Under the pieces are notes generated by a model. It did not search any database. It saw nothing but the letters and a program-made list of their open reading frames with translations, and was not told the DNA's origin. A stretch of 64,000 bases of DNA from positions 186,001 through 250,000 of the forward strand of contig NZ_JAAVVC010000007.1 in the NCBI RefSeq assembly GCF_018449725.1. Reading direction: 5' to 3'. This document shows, one piece after another, positions 8,860 through 17,957 of the stretch; position 1 is the first letter of the stretch, and each line of letters starts with the position of its first letter. The DNA comes from Pseudomonas sp. dw_612. GTDB lineage: Bacteria > Pseudomonadota > Gammaproteobacteria > Pseudomonadales > Pseudomonadaceae. The translations under genes and the position numbers were made by a program.

Positions 8860-10191
8860 ATGAGCCTGTTACCTGATGCGGTTTGCTGGCACGAGGGCAT
8901 GCAGTTGTTGCCCCAGCATTTTCAGTTGCAAGGACTGCGGGCCGAGGCGCTGGTGGCGCACTTTGCCCAAGCGTGTAATCCGTGGTTCTGGGGCGTCAAC
9001 CGCATCGAGGTCGACCCCGGCGCACTCAGTGCCGGGCTGGTGCGGCTGGTCAATCTGCAAGCGACGATGCCCGACGGATTGCCGGTGAATCTGCTGGCCG
9101 GGGTCGGACCGACGCTGGAACTCGACGTCGGCGAAGCGATCAACGCCACCGAAGATGCGACGGTCACGGTGTACCTGGCGGTCAGCCCGTTATGGCGCGC
9201 CGGGCAGTTGTTGCCGCTCAAGGGTCGGTTGCAATCGGTGGTCGGCGATGCGTTGCCGGATTTGACCAGCGGCGAGTACCCCGAATCGATCACCGTGTGG
9301 CGACCGAATCCACGCTTGTGCACGCAACTGAACAAGGCCGATTCCATCTGCCTGCCGCTGCTGAAAATCCGCAAGGAGGGCGGCGGGTTCATCCCGTTGC
9401 CTTACACGCCGCCCACTCCCATCCTGTTGCCGGAATCCGTGATTGGCCGGCGAGTTGCCGGTTTGTGCGCCCGGGCCCGGGAAAAATGCATGTTCCTCGG
9501 CGGCCGTTTGCGTCAGGCGCAGCAGGCCGGCAATCAGGACGACGTACTGGAAATTCGTCGCCAGTTGACCGCGCTGTGGGCTCGCCTGCCGGAAGTCGAA
9601 GGTGCGTTGGGCAGCCGCCAGGCCAACCCGCAAACCCTGTATGGCGGGTTGCTCGGGCTGACCGGTGCCTGGTCGGCGCTGGACCCGTTGGCCGGTGTCC
9701 CGCCGTTCGCCCCGCTGGATTTTCTCGAGCTGCAACGCGGCTACGAAGCCGTCCTCGACTGGCTGGAGAAAACCCTCGAATTGATCCGCGCCGGCTATCG
9801 CAGCCTGCCATTCGCCCGCAGCGAACAGAGCTTCTCGATCCAGTTGCCCGACGATCAGCCGAGTCAGCGACTGGTAATCGGTTTGCGCATGCCCAACGGC
9901 GTCGGCGAGCAGGCGGCCAGCGAATGGCTGAGTGGCGCGATCATCGCTTCGCAGCCGCACATCGCGATGCTCAGCCGCCAGCGCATGAGCGGTTTGTCGC
10001 ATCAGGCCATGAGTCGCAATGAGCAAGTGGCCTATAGCGTCGGCGACGATACGCGGTTGTTTGTGGTGACGGCCGAAGGCCAATGGTTCGACGGGCAGTT
10101 GCCGTTGCTGATTGCCGCGCCGGCCTCGAAACCGGCGAGCAGTCCATGGCAAGTGGTGTTGTTTGTGGCCCAGGCCAGTGAAAGTGCTTGA
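8860..10191 (+). CDS. tssK: TssK baseplate-membrane connector
   Basis: TssK trimers link the T6SS baseplate to the TssL/TssM complex in the cytoplasm. It is 443 aa, the usual family length. The ATG at 8860 (MSLLPDAVCWHEGMQLLPQHFQ) gives the conserved W-x-E-G-M-x-L-x-P-Q-H-F-Q head and has an AAAGGAA site upstream; an earlier in-frame start at 8809 would add 17 unrelated residues. Next in order are tssL and tssM, as expected. Confidence 0.96.
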   Translation: MSLLPDAVCWHEGMQLLPQHFQLQGLRAEALVAHFAQACNPWFWGVNRIEVDPGALSAGLVRLVNLQATMPDGLPVNLLAGVGPTLELDVGEAINATEDATVTVYLAVSPLWRAGQLLPLKGRLQSVVGDALPDLTSGEYPESITVWRPNPRLCTQLNKADSICLPLLKIRKEGGGFIPLPYTPPTPILLPESVIGRRVAGLCARAREKCMFLGGRLRQAQQAGNQDDVLEIRRQLTALWARLPEVEGALGSRQANPQTLYGGLLGLTGAWSALDPLAGVPPFAPLDFLELQRGYEAVLDWLEKTLELIRAGYRSLPFARSEQSFSIQLPDDQPSQRLVIGLRMPNGVGEQAASEWLSGAIIASQPHIAMLSRQRMSGLSHQAMSRNEQVAYSVGDDTRLFVVTAEGQWFDGQLPLLIAAPASKPASSPWQVVLFVAQASESA

Positions 10192-10209
10192 TCAAGGAAG
10201 GGGCGTCGT

Positions 10210-10977
10210 ATGTCTGAAGGGAATGCCGGGGCGGGTACACGGGGCCTCCACGAAGCACCGCTGAGCAGCGCCTTTCGCCAGGCCTGGTTGCAATGGTCCG
10301 AGGAATGGAACCAGTTGCCCAAGGACTCTGATGACGCGGCGCTGGTCGAGGCCGTGGTCGACTTGTCCACGCAGATTTCCCAGCGCCTGTGGCGCACCGC
10401 GTTCGCCCGGGTCGGCGATGCGGCGACCGAGCAGGTCAAGGCGCTGGTCTATGCCTTTGTCGCGCTGATCGATGAAACCCTGCTGTTCACCCCGTGGCCT
10501 GGACAATCCGCCTGGCAGGACAAACCTTTGGAGTCGCGGATGTACGCGAGCCGTCAGGCCGGTGAACGATTGCCATCGGCGATCAAAGAGCTGCTGGACC
10601 AACAGATTCCCACCACCCGCGATCTGGCCAATGTCTATTTGCAGTGCCTGGTGCTCGGATTTCAAGGACGGCTGCGAGGCGAACACAGTCAGGTCCCGCA
10701 TGAGAAATTGCGCCTGGCATTGTTCACGTTTGCCTGGCAGCACGAGCCGGATTATGCCGACGTCAGCACCCGGCTCGCACAGCCCGCGACGGTGCCGCCG
10801 GTGCAGTTGCCGGTGCGTCTGTCGTTGCCCGATGGCTTTCGCCTCGGCCTGGGGATTGTCGCCATGATGCTGTTGCTGACCGGGCTGGGGCAGTTGTTCT
10901 GGCGCGATATCCGCCTGGAACTGGAACCGGTGTTGCAGATGACCGATTCGGTCGCCGTGTCGGAGCAAGACTCATGA
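10210..10977 (+). CDS. tssL: TssL (DotU/IcmH-type) inner-membrane protein
   Basis: Inner-membrane component of the T6SS trans-envelope complex, 255 aa. The cytoplasmic hook domain contains VKALVYAFVALIDETLL and the E-R-x-Y-x-SRQAGE region. A single C-terminal membrane helix (about residues 214-232, LGIVAMMLLLTGLGQLFW) is followed by a short periplasmic tail. There is no OmpA-like peptidoglycan-binding extension, so cell-wall anchoring would need another protein. The stop overlaps the tssM start by 4 bp (ATGA). Confidence 0.93.
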   Translation: MSEGNAGAGTRGLHEAPLSSAFRQAWLQWSEEWNQLPKDSDDAALVEAVVDLSTQISQRLWRTAFARVGDAATEQVKALVYAFVALIDETLLFTPWPGQSAWQDKPLESRMYASRQAGERLPSAIKELLDQQIPTTRDLANVYLQCLVLGFQGRLRGEHSQVPHEKLRLALFTFAWQHEPDYADVSTRLAQPATVPPVQLPVRLSLPDGFRLGLGIVAMMLLLTGLGQLFWRDIRLELEPVLQMTDSVAVSEQDS

Positions 10978-13900
10978 GCACCCTGCAGATGGTCGGTCTG
11001 GTCATTGCACTGCTGTTGTTGCTGGTGCTGATCGTCGTGGCGCTCTGGTGGTTGCGCACCCAGAGCGGCGCGGCGATCCGCAGTTTTTACGCGGCTGTGC
11101 GCCATATGGAGCAGGAGCAGGGCGCTCAGGATCGCTATCAGATTCCCTGGTTGATGATGCTCGGCAACGAAACCCAGGGCACGCAACTGTGCAGCCAATG
11201 GCGCCTGCAACCGACCGACAAACCGGCCTGGTTCGGGCGCTGGTGGTCAGACCCCGAAGGCGCGGTGCTGGTGGTGCCGCAAGCGTTGTTCCTGCCCGAA
11301 GAAGGCATGAACCTGCAACGGGGCGGCTGGTGGCGCTTGCTCGGCTTAATCCTGCGCTTGCGCAGCAAACGGCCGCTGGACGGGGTGATCTGGACCGTGC
11401 CGGTCAGTCGCCTGGGCAATGTCGAACAAGCGGCGAACCTCGGGCTGGCGGCGCGTCGGCGCTTTATCGACTTGCTGCAACGCTTCGGCCTGAGCCTGCC
11501 GGTGTACGTGGTGATCACCGGCATGGAAGAACTGCCGGGCTTTCAGGAACTGATCAGTGCGTTGCCGGAAGAAAGTCGCGAGCGGGCGCTGGGCTGGTCT
11601 TCGCCCCACGGCCCCGACACGATGTGGCAATCCCAATGGAGCGATCAGGCGCTGGATCAGGTCAACCGGGCCCTGGCGGAATCGATCATCGAACTCGGCG
11701 CGTTGTCCGGCCATTTGAGTGGCGAATTGTATGGATTGCCGGAACGCCTGGAAGCCTTGCGCCGCAATCTGCAAACCCTGCTGGAACCGGTGTTCCAGGG
11801 CAATGCACAGGGCGAGGCGCCACGTTTTCGCGGGGTGTATTTCACTGCCAACCAGCCCTCGGAGGATGCGCTCGACGGGTTTTCCGCCAATGACAGTGAC
11901 CTGCAGCAAAGTGTGTTCGCTCGCCAGTTGTGGCAACGGCGGGTGGTGGCCGAGCGGGGGCTGGCCCAAGTGGTGCCGCGCCTGTTGCGTATGCGTCAGC
12001 GCTGGCAACGCTTGACCGGGGCGATTGCGCTGGTGGTCGGGGTGATCTGGATCGCCGGCATGCTCTGGGTCTGGCAGGACTCGGTCAAAGATGCCCATGA
12101 ACTGTCGCGCCTGCTGCAAGGCGCACAAAAGAACTACGTGGCGGTCACCGATGAATCCCATCGACTGGATGCCACCCGACGTAACGTCCAGGGTTTCTGG
12201 CGGGTCCTGGAAAAGGCACCGCGCTGGACCTTCACCTCCCTGGCGTTTCCTACGTCCTGGTTCTCGTCCCTGGACGTGCAACTCGAGAATGAATTGCGCA
12301 CCACCGCCCACAGCCATTTGCTCGAGCCGTTGCACGAGCTGTTGAACGCGGAGCTGGTGCAACTCAAGGCCATCCGCAACACCGAGCGCCGGGGCAATGT
12401 GGAAAGCGAAGACCCGGCGCAATGGCAAAACTACGTCAAGGCCAAGGATCTGGTGGCGCGCGCGGTGCGTCTGGAGCAACAGAATCAATGGTTCAATCAG
12501 GCCTTGAACAACCCCAAGGCGCCCCTCGAAGACCTGGTGTCGCTGAGCAACAACGCGTTGTCCCTGAACCTCAATCTCGGCACGTTACGCCGTGCCGCGT
12601 TTTACAATCGGGTACTGCTGGATACCGATGACGGCAACCTTAAACCGCTGGACCTGACCCTGGAGCGCCCGGCGATCACGGAGAACTTTTCCGGGTTGAT
12701 GGAGCGCTGGCTGGACCAGTATTTCCTCGCTGACAACTTCGTGCGCCAGGCCGGTTATCTCAGGTTGCATCTGGAGCGGCTGGAGGCGGGCGGCGGCAAT
12801 ACCCTGACCGAACTTGAGGACCTGCGTGCGTTGATCGACGACCTGCAAGGGTTGATCGGCCTGACCAACTCGGCGTGGAGTCGCGGCAAGGGCCAGGACC
12901 TGGTGCCCGGTTATCGCGAGATGATGGACAAGGTGCGCCAGAGTGTCGTGCTTGGCCCGCAGGTCGAACAGCAACTGGATCAACAAGCCTCGAAGCTGCA
13001 GCAGAGTTTTCGCGATCAATGGATTGCCCAGGCCGGTTCCAGGGGTAACTTGCTGGTGCAACAAGGCAGCGGGCAGTTGGTGTTGCAGGAGCACGTCAGC
13101 CAGTTGAATAACGCGGTGCAGGCGTTGTTCAAACGGGACTTCGTGGCGATCGCCTTGCGTGCGGATCAGGACGGCGCCGATGTCCAGGGGCAGAACGTCG
13201 ATGGCGATGACCTCAACGGCGCGCTGAATTATTTCGCCAGTTACAAGAGTTACGCCGCCGAAGAACTGCCGCGAATTCCGCCGGCTTATCGCGGCGCCGT
13301 GCTGGCCGCCGCCGAAAGCGCGGTGGCCAAGGCCATGTGGCTGAGCCTCAAGGACCACGACGACCAATCCCACGCTTACGGGGTGTTCAACGTGCAGGCG
13401 CCGCAAGCGGTGGCGTTGCAGAAAGCCTTTATCGATTTGCGCCGCAGCGATCTGGCGACGCGCCTGCAAAGTGCCTTGAACCGGCGGGCCCTGGATCAGG
13501 TGGTCGGTGGCCTCGGTGAAATCACCGCACAACCGCTGTTCAGCGGGCGTACCGAAATCAGCCAGTGGGATGGTTCGAAAAACCTCGGCCTGCAACTGTA
13601 TGGCGCCAGTGATGTGCAGGATTTGAAACTGAGCCTCAAGCAACAATTCAACACCATGCTCGGCATCACCGAACGGCGCACCTCGGCGCTGGAATGGTTG
13701 AAAACCCAGCAGCAGAATCTCTCGGCGCTGGACTATGAGCGCGTGACGCAATTCAGCGCGCTCAACGACGAATTGCTCAAATACAAGGAGGCGAACCCCG
13801 CCAGTTCGCCGGCGCAGATCGAGCAGTTGGTGAGCCGCGACTTTATCGAAATGGACACCACGTCCTGCGGCCAGATCCTGCAAACCGCCAGCCTGTCTGG

Positions 13901-14795
13901 CGGGCGCGGCACGCTGGCCATGCGTGCGCTGGAACTGCAGCAAACCGCCATGCAGCGTTGCCAGCTCCTGCAACAGCAACAGGCCTCGGCGGCGTGGAAT
14001 GACCTGGCCAACTACTTCAATCAATACCTGGCCGAGCGTTTTCCGTTTGCCAATGGCGTGCAGGCGACCGACGCCGACCCGGCGCGAGTCCAGCATTTTC
14101 TTGAGCTGATCGACAAGCGCCTGCCGGTGGCCCAGGCCGGTCTGGTCCTGAGCCAGACCCCCGAGCGCTTGGCTGCCGAAGACTTTCTCAACCGTTTGAA
14201 ACAGGCCAGTACCTGGCTGACGCCGATGTTTGTGCGGGACAAGAGCGGCATCCTCGGGGTGGAACTGGACGTGCGCTGGCGCACCGATCGCGAGGAAGAA
14301 CGGGGGGCCGATCAAGTGATCGCCTGGGGCCTGAATGCCGGTAATCAGCAGATCAGCTACCCCGGCGAAGCTCAGCCGAACCTGCGCTGGATGGTCGGGC
14401 AACCGGTGCGCCTGACACTGCGTTGGGCGCGCAATGGCTCCCAGCGTCCGGCCAACGATCAGTTGCAACCGAACCTGGTGGTGCGTGATCTGGAGGCCGG
14501 TTGGGAATACGGCGGGCCTTGGTCGTTGCTGCGCTTGATGCGTTCACATCAGTCGGTGCAGCGCCAGCCGAACATGGATTTCACGGACTTTCCGCTGACC
14601 CTGCGCCTGCCGGTCACGGCGCAATCGAGCACGGCTGAGCAGACGCTGATGTTTGTACGTCTGTCATTGATGAGCCAGGGCTCGAAGCTGCCGCTGTCCA
14701 TTCAGCCGCTGCCGACCCGGGCTCCGCGCTCGCCTTTCATGCAAACCCGAGCGACCGCGTCTACCACCGCCATGACTCAGGAGGAGGGCCTTTGA
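10974..14795 (+). CDS. tssM: TssM (IcmF-type) inner-membrane protein with degenerate Walker A
   Basis: Largest protein of the T6SS membrane complex (1273 aa); its periplasmic part reaches TssJ at the outer membrane. Membrane helices are visible at about residues 7-26 and 346-364, one fewer at the N-terminus than the usual TssM hairpin. Where many family members carry a GxxGxGKT nucleotide-binding loop, this protein has LGNETQGTQL (about residues 63-72), so ATP binding at that site is unlikely. The long C-terminal part (about 370-1273) is periplasmic. Start and stop overlap neighbours tssL and tssA, so translation is coupled. Confidence 0.94.
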   Translation: MSTLQMVGLVIALLLLLVLIVVALWWLRTQSGAAIRSFYAAVRHMEQEQGAQDRYQIPWLMMLGNETQGTQLCSQWRLQPTDKPAWFGRWWSDPEGAVLVVPQALFLPEEGMNLQRGGWWRLLGLILRLRSKRPLDGVIWTVPVSRLGNVEQAANLGLAARRRFIDLLQRFGLSLPVYVVITGMEELPGFQELISALPEESRERALGWSSPHGPDTMWQSQWSDQALDQVNRALAESIIELGALSGHLSGELYGLPERLEALRRNLQTLLEPVFQGNAQGEAPRFRGVYFTANQPSEDALDGFSANDSDLQQSVFARQLWQRRVVAERGLAQVVPRLLRMRQRWQRLTGAIALVVGVIWIAGMLWVWQDSVKDAHELSRLLQGAQKNYVAVTDESHRLDATRRNVQGFWRVLEKAPRWTFTSLAFPTSWFSSLDVQLENELRTTAHSHLLEPLHELLNAELVQLKAIRNTERRGNVESEDPAQWQNYVKAKDLVARAVRLEQQNQWFNQALNNPKAPLEDLVSLSNNALSLNLNLGTLRRAAFYNRVLLDTDDGNLKPLDLTLERPAITENFSGLMERWLDQYFLADNFVRQAGYLRLHLERLEAGGGNTLTELEDLRALIDDLQGLIGLTNSAWSRGKGQDLVPGYREMMDKVRQSVVLGPQVEQQLDQQASKLQQSFRDQWIAQAGSRGNLLVQQGSGQLVLQEHVSQLNNAVQALFKRDFVAIALRADQDGADVQGQNVDGDDLNGALNYFASYKSYAAEELPRIPPAYRGAVLAAAESAVAKAMWLSLKDHDDQSHAYGVFNVQAPQAVALQKAFIDLRRSDLATRLQSALNRRALDQVVGGLGEITAQPLFSGRTEISQWDGSKNLGLQLYGASDVQDLKLSLKQQFNTMLGITERRTSALEWLKTQQQNLSALDYERVTQFSALNDELLKYKEANPASSPAQIEQLVSRDFIEMDTTSCGQILQTASLSGGRGTLAMRALELQQTAMQRCQLLQQQQASAAWNDLANYFNQYLAERFPFANGVQATDADPARVQHFLELIDKRLPVAQAGLVLSQTPERLAAEDFLNRLKQASTWLTPMFVRDKSGILGVELDVRWRTDREEERGADQVIAWGLNAGNQQISYPGEAQPNLRWMVGQPVRLTLRWARNGSQRPANDQLQPNLVVRDLEAGWEYGGPWSLLRLMRSHQSVQRQPNMDFTDFPLTLRLPVTAQSSTAEQTLMFVRLSLMSQGSKLPLSIQPLPTRAPRSPFMQTRATASTTAMTQEEGL

Positions 14796-14797
14796 AT

Positions 14798-15871
14798 ATG
14801 CCATCAACACCGTTGCCGGAACTGATTGACCGCTTGCTGGAGCCGATCAGCAGCGAGGCGCCCTGTGGCCAGGATTTGCGTTATGAACGTGAATTCGACC
14901 AGGCCCGGGAGCTGCGCCGGGAGGACGATACGAGTCTGCCGACAGGGGTTTGGCAGTCGTCGATCAAACGCGCGCAATGGCCGGAGCTGGAAAAACTCAC
15001 CACCGGCCTGCTGTTGGAGCGCAGCAAAGACTTGATGCTCAGTGCCTGGCTCGGTGAGGCGTGGTTGCATCAGGACGGGCTCGAAGGGTTGCCGGGCAGT
15101 CTGGCGCTGATCGCCGGGTTGTGCGAGCGCTATCCCGAACAGCTTCACCCGCAAGCGGAGGACGGTGATCAGTCATGGCGGGTGATTCCGCTCGAATGGC
15201 TGGCCCGGCGCTATACCGAAGTTCTGCTCACACGGGTGCCGTTGCTCGATCCGCGTAATGGTGAATTCGATGGTCTGTGCCTGGACGCCTGGCGGCGTTT
15301 GCAAGTGCAGCAGGTGCAGACCAATGACAGCAAGGTCGCGAAAACCTCGGCGGAAAATGCGCGCAGCGAACAGAAGAAAATCACCGAGCAGATTCGCGCC
15401 ACGCCGTTGTCGTTCTGGTTGCACAGTCAGGGCAGCTTGTTGTTGAGCCTGCAGCATTTGCAACGGCTGGAAGCCTGGAGCGACGCCTACCTCGGCAGTC
15501 AGGCCCCGGGCTTCAAAGGCTTGCAGGATGTCATCACGGCGTTATTGACGCTGGTTCAGGAGTTCATCGCCATGCACCCACGCCAGTCCACCGAGGTTCC
15601 TGTTGAAGCCGCGCCGGTGGTGGCGTCTGGTCCTGCCGATGTCGTTGCGGCGCCTCAGGTGTTTCGCGAGCCCGCGAGTCGTGAAGAGGCGTATCGGCAA
15701 TTGCTGTTGATCGCCGAATACCTGGCCCGCACCGAACCCCATAGCCCGGTGCCGTACTTGATCCGGCGCGGGGTGGAGTGGGGTAATAAGCCGTTGAGTG
15801 AATTGTTGGGTGAGTTGATCTCGGCGGATGCTGAATCGCGGCGGCTTTGGACGTTACTCGGCGTTCTCTAA
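14798..15871 (+). CDS. tssA: TssA, ImpA-type sheath assembly protein
   Basis: TssA (357 aa) primes tube and sheath assembly and caps the growing sheath. The N-terminal ImpA domain is clear (LLEPISSEAPCGQDLRYE, then the YPEQLHP motif). A Gln/Ala-rich middle and a short helical C-terminus follow (SREEAYRQLLLIAEYLARTEPHSPVPYLIRR), typical of the short TssA class. The ATG at 14798 is best placed behind the GAGGAGGG site; a TTG at 14792 overlapping the tssM stop is possible. Last gene of the arm. No sigma-54 activator gene like sfa3 follows, unlike P. aeruginosa HSI-3. Confidence 0.93.
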   Translation: MPSTPLPELIDRLLEPISSEAPCGQDLRYEREFDQARELRREDDTSLPTGVWQSSIKRAQWPELEKLTTGLLLERSKDLMLSAWLGEAWLHQDGLEGLPGSLALIAGLCERYPEQLHPQAEDGDQSWRVIPLEWLARRYTEVLLTRVPLLDPRNGEFDGLCLDAWRRLQVQQVQTNDSKVAKTSAENARSEQKKITEQIRATPLSFWLHSQGSLLLSLQHLQRLEAWSDAYLGSQAPGFKGLQDVITALLTLVQEFIAMHPRQSTEVPVEAAPVVASGPADVVAAPQVFREPASREEAYRQLLLIAEYLARTEPHSPVPYLIRRGVEWGNKPLSELLGELISADAESRRLWTLLGVL

Positions 15872-15887
15872 GCCATCGCCGAACAAC

Positions 15888-15977
15888 TGTGGGAGCGGGC
15901 TTGCTCGCGAAGAGACCGTTACATTCAACATCATTGTTGACTGTCAGACCGCTTTCGCGAGCAAGCCCGCTCCCACA
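15888..15977. repeat. REPIN, GTGGGAGC family
   Basis: Two oppositely oriented REP units (GTGGGAGCGGGCTTGC type) about 90 bp end to end with an imperfectly paired middle. It lies directly after the tssA stop and may help end or protect the transcript. No REP-associated transposase is in the window. Confidence 0.93.
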
Positions 15978-16023
15978 TTTTTTTCTGTGGTGATTCGGGA
16001 ATCTGTGTTTGCCACATTCCCCC

Positions 16024-16113
16024 TGTGGGAGCGAGCTTGCTCGCGATGAGGGCCTGTCAGCCGACATGTGTATCGACTGATGCGCCGCCATCGCGAGCAA
16101 GCTCGCTCCCACA
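16024..16113. repeat. REPIN, GTGGGAGC family (GAGCTTGC variant)
   Basis: Second REPIN of 90 bp, 46 bp from the previous one, with the GTGGGAGCGAGCTTGC variant in both arms. The matching variant in both halves suggests it moved as one unit. It lies in the convergent space between tssA and the dehydrogenase gene. Confidence 0.92.
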
Positions 16114-16144
16114 GGGGGTTTCTGCCTGGCCGCAAAGCCAGGTT

Positions 16145-17110
16145 TCAAACCATCCGGGTAACCACGGAGGTCGGCAGGCTAACCGGCGTCAGCACCGGTC
16201 GGCCGGCAAAGAATGCCACCAGGTTTTTGCCCACCAGTTCCACGGTGCCTTGGGTCGCTTCCGGGGACAGGCCGGCGACATGGGGCGTCAGGATTACGTT
16301 GGTCAAGGCCTTGAGGGCGTCGGGCACTTTGGGTTCGTGGTCGAACACATCCAGCGCGGCACCGCCAATCCGCCGTTGTTCCAGCGCACTGATCAGGTCC
16401 GCGGTGACCACGACGCTGGCCCGCGCTATGTTGACCAGAAAGCCGTTGGGGCCCAGTGCGTCGAGCACCTGGCGGTTGATCAGGTGTTGCGTGCCCACAC
16501 CGCCCGGCGTGGCAACGATCAGGAAGTCCGACGCCCGGGCCAGTTCCGTGGGCGTCGAGCAATAGTGGTAGGGCGTGTCGCTGCGGTGCTGGCGATTGTG
16601 ATAACTCACGCTCATGTCGAAACCGTTGGCCGCTCGCTTGGCGATGGCCATGCCGACCGCCCCGAGTCCGAGAATACCCAGGCGTTTGCCGGCCAGGGAC
16701 GGGCGCATGATCTTCGGCCATTCGCCACGGCGCACGGCGGCATCGGCCCGGGGAATGTCGCGCACCAGCGACAACAACAACGCCATCGCGTGATCCGCCA
16801 CCGACGAGGCGTTGACCCCGGCGCCGTTGGTCACGGTGATGCCGCGATCGCTGGCCGCTTGAAGGTCGACGTGTTCGTACCCGGCGCCAATCACGCAGAT
16901 GATTTTCAGGGCGGGCAGGTCGGCGATTTCTTCAGCGTACAAACCCAGTGGGCCGCGGGTCAGCACGGCATCGATGCGCGAACCGTGGGACGCAATGGCT
17001 TGGGCGCGCTCGGCAGGCGTCGGCGCCAGAATCAGGTGAAAGCCCTGATGTTCGAGAATCGGCAAGTAATCATTGATGGTTTCAACCAATACCAGGACGG
17101 TTGCAGTCAT
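16145..17110 (-). CDS. D-2-hydroxyacid dehydrogenase, GhrB-like
   Basis: NAD(P)-dependent reductase of 2-oxoacids such as glyoxylate or hydroxypyruvate (321 aa). The Rossmann motif LGILGLGAVGMAIAKRA is plain. The catalytic set is present: Arg in LVNIARASVV, Glu in ALDVFDHEPKVP and His in LTPHVAG. The ATG at 17110 (MTATVLVLVET) has a GGAGC site upstream; 28 further open codons lack family sequence. The exact substrate cannot be read. It is transcribed leftward after the isochorismatase-like gene, with 140 bp between them containing half a GATCGCAGCC palindrome. Confidence 0.88.
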   Translation of the reverse strand: MTATVLVLVETINDYLPILEHQGFHLILAPTPAERAQAIASHGSRIDAVLTRGPLGLYAEEIADLPALKIICVIGAGYEHVDLQAASDRGITVTNGAGVNASSVADHAMALLLSLVRDIPRADAAVRRGEWPKIMRPSLAGKRLGILGLGAVGMAIAKRAANGFDMSVSYHNRQHRSDTPYHYCSTPTELARASDFLIVATPGGVGTQHLINRQVLDALGPNGFLVNIARASVVVTADLISALEQRRIGGAALDVFDHEPKVPDALKALTNVILTPHVAGLSPEATQGTVELVGKNLVAFFAGRPVLTPVSLPTSVVTRMV

Positions 17111-17194
17111 GCTGGGCTCCTGTGGGCATCGAAATGTCGGGGGCTCGAAAGTCGTTTCAGATTGCTGATTCCAGAGCGGTTTGGCAATCGCCAA

Positions 17195-17245
17195 AAACCG
17201 CAGGCTTCACACAGTGTAGGAGCTGACGAAGCCTGCGATCTTTCA
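17195..17245. repeat. Degenerate half of the GATCGCAGCC palindrome family
   Basis: GTAGGAGCTGACGAAGCCTGCGATCTT with a partial inverted copy (CCGCAGGCTTC) is a decayed member of the family seen intact at 27468-27546 and 29192-29268. It fills the gap between the two leftward genes. Confidence 0.6.
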
Positions 17246-17250
17246 GCGCG

Positions 17251-17775
17251 CTAGAAAATGACGTCTACGGCATTCAAGACCTTGGCGAATGCACCGTTCA
17301 AAGTCGCGTTATGGTGCTCGATGATCGCCCGGGCCGGCAGGACTGGCGTGTCCATGCAGGTGTGGGCATCAGCCACCAGCACCGGTTTGAACCCCAGATC
17401 GGCTGCCGCCCGGCAGGTACTGTCGATGCAGTACTGGGTTTTCATGCCGACGATGAACAGGTCGTCGATCCCGCCGGCCCGCAGTTGCTCCGCCAGTGCC
17501 GTCCCGTAAAAGGCATTGGGTTTGTGCTTGTCGAACAGGTTGTCGCTGCTGGCATCCAGCGCCAGAGCGGGGAGCAACTGCCAAAAGGCACTGCCGGCCT
17601 CAATGGGTGAACCTTGAGGCCCGGTATGGCGGACCGCAAAAATCGGTACGTGGCGTTCCCGCGCACGGCGAATGAGCTGCTGGATGTTGGCCAGTATTCG
17701 CTCGTCGTCGTGGGGCTGATCCGGGCCGTTGAACAGGCCGACCTGCATATCGATGATCAAAAGTGCCGATGACAT
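17251..17775 (-). CDS. Isochorismatase-family cysteine hydrolase
   Basis: Cytoplasmic hydrolase of 174 aa. The catalytic triad of the family is visible: Asp9 (ALLIIDMQ), Lys85 (KPNAFYGT) and Cys116 (GMKTQYCIDST). The cysteine indicates an amidase-like hydrolase (nicotinamidase/ureidoacrylate type) rather than a true isochorismatase; the substrate is unknown. The ATG at 17775 follows a GGAGAAA site. Upstream is an unusual leader with a Thr-rich small frame and a terminator hairpin, then tetR. Confidence 0.87.
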   Translation of the reverse strand: MSSALLIIDMQVGLFNGPDQPHDDERILANIQQLIRRARERHVPIFAVRHTGPQGSPIEAGSAFWQLLPALALDASSDNLFDKHKPNAFYGTALAEQLRAGGIDDLFIVGMKTQYCIDSTCRAAADLGFKPVLVADAHTCMDTPVLPARAIIEHHNATLNGAFAKVLNAVDVIF

Positions 17776-17818
17776 AGGTGTTTCTCCGTGAAGTGCCGAA
17801 CGGACGGGAGAAACAACA

Positions 17819-17849
17819 AGGCCCCGTCCATTGCTGGCGGGGCCTTGGG
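17819..17849 (-). terminator. Terminator hairpin between leader frame and isochorismatase-like gene
   Basis: AAGGCCCCG and CGGGGCCTT form a perfect 9-bp stem. Read leftward it is followed by the T-rich TTGTTGTTTCTC. It lies after the stop of the Thr-rich leader frame and before the hydrolase start, the place of an attenuator. It could equally be the plain terminator of the tetR operon. Confidence 0.7.
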
Positions 17850-17864
17850 TTCACTGCGCTGGGT

Positions 17865-17957
17865 TTATCTCAACCAGCCACCCCACGACCCGCCAAAAGC
17901 GGTCGTGGTGGTCGTGCGGGTGAGGTTCAGCGCCGGAAAGTTCATGGGGCCGATCAT
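17865..17957 (-). CDS. Possible leader peptide with Thr run (attenuator-like)
   Basis: A 30-codon frame starts at an ATG overlapping the tetR stop (ATGA), with an in-frame ATG 4 codons later at 17945. It encodes a run LTRTTTTTAFGG and then two Trp codons (SWGGW). The Thr codons lie at and just before the left arm of a hairpin (17883-17890 pairing with 17901-17908). The right side of that hairpin (GGCGGG in the transcript) can instead pair with CCCGCC of the following terminator, as in ribosome-mediated attenuation. Translation is not proven and the ribosome binding site is weak; coupling to tetR would be needed. Confidence 0.4.
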   Translation of the reverse strand: MIGPMNFPALNLTRTTTTTAFGGSWGGWLR

